Below, piece by piece: positions 57,841 through 64,000 of a stretch of 64,000 nucleotides of DNA. The stretch is from Siphonodentalium dalli. Lineage: Eukaryota > Mollusca > Scaphopoda > Gadilida > Siphonodentaliidae. Under the pieces are notes generated by a model that saw nothing but the letters and a program-made list of their open reading frames with translations, was not told the origin of the DNA and searched no databases. The position numbers and the translations under genes are program-made. Location: positions 4,328,976 to 4,392,975 of the forward strand of contig CP136069.1 in assembly GCA_032622095.1 (NCBI GenBank). The letters are read 5' to 3'. Every line of letters starts with the position of its first letter. Within the stretch, counting starts at the first letter, position 1.

Positions 57841-58440
57841 CTGTGAGAAGAAAGAATGATTCAAGGTTATCAATACATATCCTCGGAGGGACTGTGAGAA
57901 GAAAGAATGATTCAATACATATCCTCGGAGGGACTGTGAGAAGAAAGAATGATTCAATACATATCCTCGGAGGGACTGTGAGAAGAAAGAATGATTCAAT
58001 ACATATCCTCGGAGGGACTGTGAGAAGAAAGAATGATTCAATACATATCCTCGGAGGGACTGTGAGAAGAAAGAATGATTCAATACATATCCTTGGAGGG
58101 ACTGTGAGAAGAAAGAATGATCAATTATCCTCGGAGGGACTGCGAGAAGAAAGAATGATCAATTATCCTCGGAGGGACTGTGAGAAGAAAGAATGATCAA
58201 TTATCCTCGGAGGGACTGTGAGAAGAAAGAATGATCAATTATCCTCGGAGGGACTGTGAGAAGAAAGAATGATCAATTATCCTCGGAGGGACTGCGAGAA
58301 GAAAGAATGATCAATTATCCTCGGAGGGACTGTGAGAAGAAAGAATGATTCAATACATATCCTCGGAGGGACTGTGAGAAGAAAGAATGATTCAATACAT
58401 ATCCTCGGAGGGACTGTGAGAAGAAAGAATGATCAAGGTT
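57826..58440. repeat. Ig3a acceptor-junction minisatellite, 38/42 bp, about 14 extra copies
   Basis: On the minus strand each unit reads CATTCTTTCTTCTCACAG|TC CCTCCGAGGATA: pyrimidine tract, AG and the first 14 exon bases. The first spacing is 51 bp, the next five 42 bp, the middle block mainly 38 bp, then two of 42 bp. The first six extra sites are in frame with the exon and open (added VPPRICIESFFLLT units); the 38-bp block breaks the frame. Confidence 0.93.
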
Positions 58441-58455
58441 TTCAATACATATCCT

Positions 58456-58565
58456 CAAGCCTGCAAATAGTTTGTCCGTCATTTGCAGAATGAGGTCCCC
58501 AGTGGGTGAATTTAGTGACGCTATCCCGCATAGCGGGTTAGCATCACTAAATTCACCCTCTGGTC
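58456..58565. mobile_element. Family C MITE, left end and first hairpin
   Basis: CAAGCCTGCAAATAGTTTG terminus and hairpin; the following middle part is expanded into a tandem array and the right end is missing. Confidence 0.65.
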
Positions 58566-58890
58566 TGATTGACATTCCCAAACGGTGAATGTTGTGATGT
58601 ACATGTACACCCATTGGGAACCTCGATTTAACAAACTGTGAATGTTGTGATGTACACCCATTGGGAACCTCGATTTAACAAACAGTGAATGTTGTGATGT
58701 ACATGTACACCCCATTGGGAACCTCAGAATGTTGTGATGTACACCCATTGGGAACCTCAGAATGTTGTGATGTACACCCATTGGGAACCTCGATTTAATA
58801 AACGGTGAATGTTGTGATGTACACCCATTGGGAACCTCGATTTAACAAACGGTGAATGTTGTGATGTACACCCATTGGGAACCTCAATTT
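58566..58890. repeat. About 47-bp minisatellite grown from a family C middle
   Basis: Unit GTGAATGTTGTGATGTACAC + CCATTGGGAACCTCGATTTAACAAACG, 6-7 copies, two lacking about 18 bp. The same word series occurs once in intact family C elements (13170-13215). Confidence 0.8.
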
Positions 58891-59063
58891 AACCCTTCCA
58901 TGACTGGAGCTTCCTCAATTTTTTGCGAAAAACCCTGTGCCAATGCATTCTCTTATATATATATACGAGGCGCCCCATGGGCGACTAGCATATATAAGAG
59001 AATGCACTGGCACAGGGTCTTTAATGCTGCACCTGTGCAGCTCCTGTCATGAAAGTGTCAATA
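58889..59063. mobile_element. TTAA MITE type T3
   Basis: TTAACCCTTCCATGACTGGAG left, CTCCTGTCATGAAAGTG right (right TTAA lost). One hairpin with the loop GAGGCGCCCCATGGGCGAC. Confidence 0.65.
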
Positions 59064-59139
59064 CCCATATGAACATGTTTGTCTTTCAAAAAAAAAACAT
59101 AAGAAATATGCATGTTGCAAAATTTGTTATAGTGATGAG

Positions 59140-59480
59140 AAACACTCAAGTAGGGTGATCAAATAGATATGGAGAATAATCTTGCTCAAAGTAGTTATTT
59201 TTATGAATATTAATCCAAATTAAGAACACACACCGTCATTCTCATATATTAATTAAGTGAAATTACTCTAGATGGCGAAATTGTTTGCATCAGTTTATTG
59301 CTGATTGTTGCGTCCCAAATTGAGGTGTAAATATTTACAATTGTGTTATATTTTCATTGGAGTGGTATGGCCGATTCATTTGAAATTTTTGGTGATCTTA
59401 GTAGAATGATACATTCCCCAGGTTGGCATAGCATCTGAGTACTAACTTATATTTACATACGCCTGATATCTCTTCCGATT
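59140..59480. repeat. Dispersed repeat, copy of 40900-41250
   Basis: GAGAAACACTCAAGTAGGGTG, GCTCAAAGTAGTTATTTTTA and TTGCGTCCCAAATTGAG in the same order. Confidence 0.5.
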
Positions 59481-59510
59481 TCCCCATAGCGTTACAGTAG
59501 ACATGCCCCT

Positions 59511-59586
59511 TATGCAATGCGTTCATAAACCTATGAACGTAACGTGACGTCACTTTCAATGTCGTTCATAGGTTTATGAACACATT
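59511..59586. repeat. 76-bp hairpin
   Basis: GCGTTCATAAACCTATGAAC and CGTTCATAGGTTTATGAACA around a short loop with ACGTGACGTCAC. Confidence 0.6.
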
Positions 59587-60015
59587 GGTCCCGGAAATCA
59601 CCGGGGATTGTCGGACATTACCGACTGCTTGAGTATCTAGTCAACCAATACGCCAAGGATTTGATAGCAAAAAATATGTAATCGAGGTTCACGATTGGAT
59701 GGCTAGTGGAATCTAATCGCGAGTACGGGTGGCACGAGATGTTCGATTGACTATCAGAATGTTGGTTATCATATAATCCCATATCAATTATCGAAATATG
59801 AAATTCAACGAAAATGCGAAATATGAAAATACAGCGAAATAGCGAAAAATAGAAATAGGAAAATACAGCGAAATATAGAGCGAAATATAGAAATAGGAAA
59901 TTATTTTTATAAACGAAATAACGGAGATATTTGAAAAAGTGTTCTTGACGAAATAACGGACATATTTGGAGAAGTGTTTTAAAGAGCGTAAGTATATGAA
60001 TATAAATAATAAATG

Positions 60016-60146
60016 GCGGATTCAACGTGGTCATGGGTTTTGACCGCGATAAAAAATCAGCAAACTCCGCATGAACCCAAAGGGGTTCATGCAGTTTGCT
60101 GAATTTTTCTCGCGGTCAAAATCCCATGACCACATTGAAACCGCCG
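60016..60146. mobile_element. 130-bp near-perfect hairpin
   Basis: CGGATTCAACGTGGTCATGG pairs with CCATGACCACATTGAAACCG; the arms meet at ATGAACCCAAAGGGGTTCAT. No flanking duplication identified. Confidence 0.6.
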
Positions 60147-60489
60147 TTCATTTCTTATATAAGTTTATCGCCCTCGAACAAGTCCATAATATGTCTTTAA
60201 TAAGTCAAAAAAGTTGGATCGAGCTGAAAATTGCAGGTTCAAATAGTGGTAAACGTTCTGCCTCAAGTAAGAGACGTATTTGATTGGTCAGAGAGCAGCA
60301 CAACATATCCCATATTTACGTCTAGAACCATCAAGATAAGGGAAACCAAGACAACCGTTTCATCGTCTCTTGTTGACCTGCTTTTTTTCGTTGAAGAATG
60401 TTATGGAGAGAGCGAAAGTAGATTTCGACATTTTCTGCTGATCATTCTTTGGAATAAATGTCAAATTGCTATGAATGACCAGGACTGTC

Positions 60490-60901
60490 TGGGGGCATCA
60501 TTCTGCAAATGACACTCTTCTCTCTAAGAGCCCTGTGCAAATGCATTCTCTTATATATGCGAGTCGACCATAGGTCGCCTCGCATATATAAGATAATGCA
60601 TTGGCCTAAATTTTTTTTACAATTTTTTCTTGTATTCTTTAACAATTTTATAATTTCACCCATACAGAGCCCCAGACAAACATGAGCAGACGACACTCTT
60701 CTATATGCTTCTATATATGTGTGGGGCTCCCTGCAGGGAAATCTTAAGTTTTTTGTTAAAGCATGTAAGAAAAATTTATAAAAAAAATGATAAAAAATTG
60801 TTAGGCCAATGCATTCTCTTATATATGCGAGGCGACCTATGGTCAGCTCGCATATATAAGAGAATGCATTGGCACAGGGTAAAAATAATATCCATAAAAA
60901 G
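60490..60901. mobile_element. T2-type composite MITE between 24-bp direct repeats
   Basis: Family C scrap (CATCATTCTGCAAATGAC) joined to hairpin modules (60534-60605, 60803-60880) around the inner GGGGCTC/GGGAGCC hairpin. TTGCTATGAATGACCAGGAC (plus TGTC) stands at 60466-60489 and again at 60902-60925. Confidence 0.7.
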
Positions 60902-61247
60902 TTGCTATGAATGACCAGGACTGTCGGCAGAACATGTACATTATATATTGTGTTGGATTGATGGAATCATTGTGTGACAATGATGGCTTGGAGCCTGTTT
61001 TCAACCTCAATGCAAATCGGTTGAACATAAACTCCAAGACGTCAATGTCACACCATGTTACCATCAATCCACTTATAATATCTGTGCAAAGTTTAAAAAA
61101 TATCTACAGGAAAAATGTAGGATTTCAAGCTCGGACAAAGATGTGACCACGGATGGACAGACAGACAAGCTTATTCCTATATATCTTCATTACGGGGGGT
61201 ATAATAAGCAAGAAGCCCCATGTTTATCCCCTAAATATATCACTCAC

Positions 61248-61520
61248 CTTGTACTTCAAGAACAACGGATCTGGTAGCAGAGCCTGCGTCATTCTCAGCC
61301 ACACACGTGTAATTTCCTGAGTCGTCGAGACGGACGGCTATAAACTCCAACGATCCGGTATATGCCATCCTGTGGGTGATTCCAGTGGATGGGAAAGGCG
61401 ACCCGTCCTTCAGCCATGTTACCTCCGGATCGGGTAATCCTTCTGACTCACACTGCAATGTCGCTCTGTTATTCACAGGAGAGAGAACTGTAGTCTGTCC
61501 GGCTTCGATAGTTGGTGGAA
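61248..61520 (-). CDS. hmcn: Ig2 exon (complete Ig domain)
   Basis: 273 nt, phase 1-1; acceptor AATATTACAG, donor CAAG|GTGAGT. A whole I-set domain in one exon: (I)PPTIEAGQTTVLSPVNNR, strand B cysteine in LQCESEGLPDPEV, tryptophan in TWLKDGSP, strand E in TGSLEFIAV, strand F in DDSGNYTCVAENDAG, strand G in RSVVLEVQ. Unlike Ig3-Ig8 it has no internal intron. No junction duplication. Confidence 0.95.
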
Positions 61521-62395
61521 CTGTAATATTTAAAGGCCCATTTAATTTTCGAGTCACCGATTATTTTATTTATAGTGACTTGATATATTATTATTATTAT
61601 TATATATACATTTAAAACGCATTATACAGTAAATTAGTTTCAATGCACTTACATCAATCAATACAAATAAAAATATACAAGGTAAGAGATAAAAAATAGT
61701 AAATGAGCATTAAAAAATTCATAATGACCATCTGCATGTGACTAAGAAATTACTAAAAAAAAACAAAACAAAAGTAAAAAACCAACGACCATAAGCATGC
61801 GACTTATAATTAAAAAAAAACATAATTAAAAATAGTTCAAACTATGAAAAAACCTTATGGCTAAACATTAATTAAAAAAGAAAAACAGACAACAAGGTTA
61901 ACCAAAGAAATAGATATATATCAAAATACTATCAACAAAATTAAATGAATAAAAAAGTAACGGAAAACAGTCACAAGTGAAAGATTAAAAGTCACAGTTA
62001 AAATGGAGTAGTAGGTTTAACACCAAAGCAAATTATGAACAGGTGAGTCTTGAGAGCGTTTTAAAATTCTTCGAGAGTTTTCGCTTTTCTGAGAGTAAGG
62101 GGTAGTTCATTCCACACATTTACTGCTTTCTGTTGTGCACAATCCTCTCCGTACTTTCCTTATGGGTTTCAATAACAATTTATGTCATAAAATATGACTA
62201 AAATACGATAATTAATCACCATTTGAAATGCCTGTGTCTCAGAAGATGCCCATAGATAAATAGAAAACAGCTGAAATCATAGAAATATTTCCCCCGTTAT
62301 GGCTCCCAGAATGCAACATAATTCAAACTAAAAATGTATTTTTAATGGAAGGGGAATAACTCTATATCTTAAGATATAGAGTTATTCCCCCTCCA
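61521..62395. other. Intron between Ig2 and Ig1
   Basis: A-rich, with a TAT triplet run at 61586-61606 and a 22-bp-arm hairpin (GGGGAATAACTCTATATCTT / inverse) at about 62350-62392. No gene. Confidence 0.45.
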
Positions 62396-62399
62396 TTGG

Positions 62400-62640
62400 A
62401 AATTACTTACTGTCTATATATACCATGTACTGCACTAAACTTACTGTTTATAAATAAAATGTACTGCACTAAACTTACTGTCTATATATACCATGTACTG
62501 CACAACACTTTCTGCTTATATATATTGTGTACTGCACTAATAAAATGTAATGCACTAAACTTACTGTCTATATATACCATGTACTGCACAACATATTGTG
62601 TACTGCACGGTACTTACTATTTATAGATACCATGTACTGC
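62400..62640. repeat. Ig1 donor-junction repeat, degenerate, about 4-6 copies
   Basis: On the minus strand units contain TGCAGTACATGGTATATATA, GACAGTAAGT and TTTAGTGC. The authentic junction is GCAGTACATGGTATCTATAA then ATA|GTAAGT. Exon end, donor and some intron are copied with length variation. Frame readthrough meets TAG within the second copy. Confidence 0.8.
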
Positions 62641-62905
62641 ACACTGTCAGCACCAGCGAGATTTGAAGCTATACACATGTAGTCACCAACATCTGTAAGC
62701 TGAGCGTTGACGAGCTTCAGTTGACGACCGCCATTTAGTATATTGATGCTGCTGGTACTGCTATAAGCCGAAATCTCCACGTTATGTCGGAGCCATTTTA
62801 AATCGGGCACAGGTATCCCATCAGCATTACAGCTCAGTGTTAACTCTTTATAAATCGTCACTGATTTCTTGATCATTCTCCCAGATCCCTCGACGACGGG
62901 CAGCT
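62618..62905 (-). CDS. hmcn: Ig1 exon (complete Ig domain, first seen)
   Basis: 288 nt, phase 1-1; acceptor CTCTAATTCAG, donor AATA|GTAAGT. Starts (E)LPVVEGSGRMIKKSVTIY, strand B cysteine in LSCNADGIPVPDL, tryptophan in KWLRHNVE, then GGRQLKLVNAQ, strand F in TDVGDYMCIASNLAG, strand G in VQYMVSIN. The phase-1 start means further exons exist upstream. The final A joins Ig2 as ATT (I). Confidence 0.94.
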
Positions 62906-62963
62906 CTGAATTAGAGAGAAAAGAGGTGGAATGGCATCAAGCCTTCAAATAGTATGTCTGTTA

Positions 62964-63061
62964 TTAACCCTTTACCCAACAGAACGGCCCTGTGCCAATG
63001 CATTCTCTTATATATTTGGTTGCATGCCTCACTAAATTCACCCTCTGGGGACCTCATTCTG
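62964..63061. mobile_element. T1 left end fused to family C right end
   Basis: TTAACCCTTTACCCAACAG ... TATATA is followed at about 63020 by CTCACTAAATTCACCCTCTG (family C), then a new T1 element. A recombinant remnant. Confidence 0.6.
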
Positions 63062-63450
63062 TTAACCCTTTACCCAACAGAACGCCCAGAAACGCCCTAA
63101 CAGCCTAAATTATCTTCGGTCTGTCTCAATAAAACCATACAAATATGGATATCATTGGAACCGGCTCATTGATCACATTCTGACGGTTACAGTTATGCCC
63201 TGTGCCAATGCATTCTCTTATATATGCGAGTCGACCATAGGTCGCCTCGCATATATAAGAGAATGCATTGGCCTAAAAAAAATCTTTTTTTAACACTTTT
63301 TACCATTTTTTCTTACATTCTTTAACAATTTTATAATTTTTAATGTGTTAAGCCAATGCATTCTCTTATATATGCGAGGCGACCTATGGTCGACTCGCAT
63401 ATATAAGAGAATGCATTGGCACAGGGCCGTTCTGTTGGGTAAAGGGTTAA
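63062..63450. mobile_element. TTAA MITE type T1, complete
   Basis: TTAACCCTTTACCCAACAG to CTGTTGGGTAAAGGGTTAA, 389 bp, same orientation as 30697. Both hairpin modules intact (63207-63273, 63352-63420). Confidence 0.82.
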
Positions 63451-64000
63451 AAATAGCATTAGCACGCACTCATGTCGGGTGAATTTTAACTGCCTGTTCA
63501 CGCCCTGGAAATTGCTTCCACACAACATTCTTGTGGTGGGCACGATGTTACATGACGTTATTTCAACCGACCAAAGCCCAAAGTTCTAATATGCATGTAC
63601 TCTGATAACATTGTGAATCTTAGAGAGTCGGCCAGGGACCAGCCGAGAGGGCGACATGGGCGACTTCTTCGCCCTAGTGGCGTCCGCTTCGCCTTATTTT
63701 TGCAGTCGGGCGAAGTTCAAGTCGCCCTGAAAATTCCAAAGTTGACTGACGAAAATCGGCAAAATGCCCCAAATAATTTATGATAATTTACAACTGTCAA
63801 CTGTGATTGCACACAATACTCCACTATCAGGGTGTATCAGGGTGTTATAAAACAATTAACACCTGTATTGCTCCAATCTGGGAGCATGTTGACAACGGAG
63901 TCTGATTACTGGCACCTGTGAAAACATCGTCGGGCCTCAAGTGTTAATCTGGTTGTTGTTATTTTTAGATTACCGTGATTACCACACCTTACAATGAAGA
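63451..64000. other. No gene seen
   Basis: Contains a block rich in GGGCGA/TCGCCC words at 63640-63735 (GGGCGACTTCTTCGCCC forms a small hairpin). No Ig, VWA or other exon recognised before the window end. Confidence 0.4.

Noticed and set aside
57765-58196. 143-codon plus-strand frame with 14-residue repeats
   Set aside because: Shadow of the Ig3a acceptor array on the opposite strand.
63595-63783. 62-codon plus-strand frame as an exon
   Set aside because: Built of GGGCGA words with an inner hairpin; no recognisable domain and no link to the hemicentin frame.

Overview
The window is animal genomic DNA: AT-rich, intron-rich and crowded with short inverted-repeat transposons and minisatellites. 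It holds one recognisable gene, on the minus strand, running from about 62.9 kb down to 6.1 kb. I rebuilt 17 exons from reading frames and splice sites. They encode eight consecutive I-set immunoglobulin domains followed by three thrombospondin type 1 (TSP1) domains, about 899 residues. This order, the 171-nt phase 1-1 TSP1 exons and the phase-1 linkers between domains fit a hemicentin (fibulin-6-like extracellular matrix protein). Both ends of the gene lie outside the window: further Ig domains and the VWA head to the right, and any remaining TSP1 domains, G2F and EGF domains to the left. Every exon joins the next in phase, so no exon need be missing between the first and last seen, although whole-domain phase 1-1 exons could still be hidden. 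The repeat style (AAGGGCAATAACTC-like repeats, tails rich in GACGGACAGAC) suggests a marine lophotrochozoan, perhaps a mollusc. That is inference, not proof.

Right to left, in transcription order: Ig1 (62.6-62.9 kb), Ig2 (61.2-61.5), Ig3 (57.7-57.8 and 54.6-54.7), Ig4 (50.3-50.5 and 48.9-49.0), Ig5 (37.9-38.1 and 36.9-37.0), Ig6 (29.7-29.8 and 28.9-29.1), Ig7 (26.7-26.9 and 21.9-22.0), Ig8 (20.0-20.2 and 12.8-12.9), then TSP1 exons at 10.6, 8.9 and 6.1 kb. Ig1 and Ig2 are single exons. Ig3 to Ig8 are each split by an intron whose phase differs between domains (1, 2, 0, 1, 0, 2).

The most unusual feature is that many minisatellites are built from the gene's own exon-intron junctions. At least six exons have a donor-side array whose unit is the exon's last bases plus its 5' splice site (Ig1, Ig3b, Ig4b, Ig7a, Ig8b, TSP1-2). 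Two have an acceptor-side array whose unit is the 3' splice site plus the first exon bases (Ig3a, Ig4b). Two more show a single junction duplication (Ig3a donor, Ig4a donor). The 83-nt Ig4b exon sits between about 64 copies of its own donor and about 10 of its own acceptor. In most arrays a distal site would give a stop or a frameshift. In the Ig3a acceptor array the six nearest upstream sites are in frame and open.

The introns also hold several non-autonomous DNA-transposon families: TTAA-flanked, piggyBac-like MITEs (five termini types, several sharing one hairpin module), a TA-flanked about 215-bp hairpin family (about 17 copies), a family with an exact 8-bp target duplication (hAT-like), a 1.58-kb hAT-like element, a 1.83-kb Tigger/pogo-like element inserted inside the Ig4b array, and a 4.95-kb element with 137-bp inverted ends. 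Very large arrays (about 3.85 kb of a 20-bp unit, about 4 kb of a 62-bp unit) make up much of the rest. No RNA genes, CRISPR arrays, or intact transposase genes were found.
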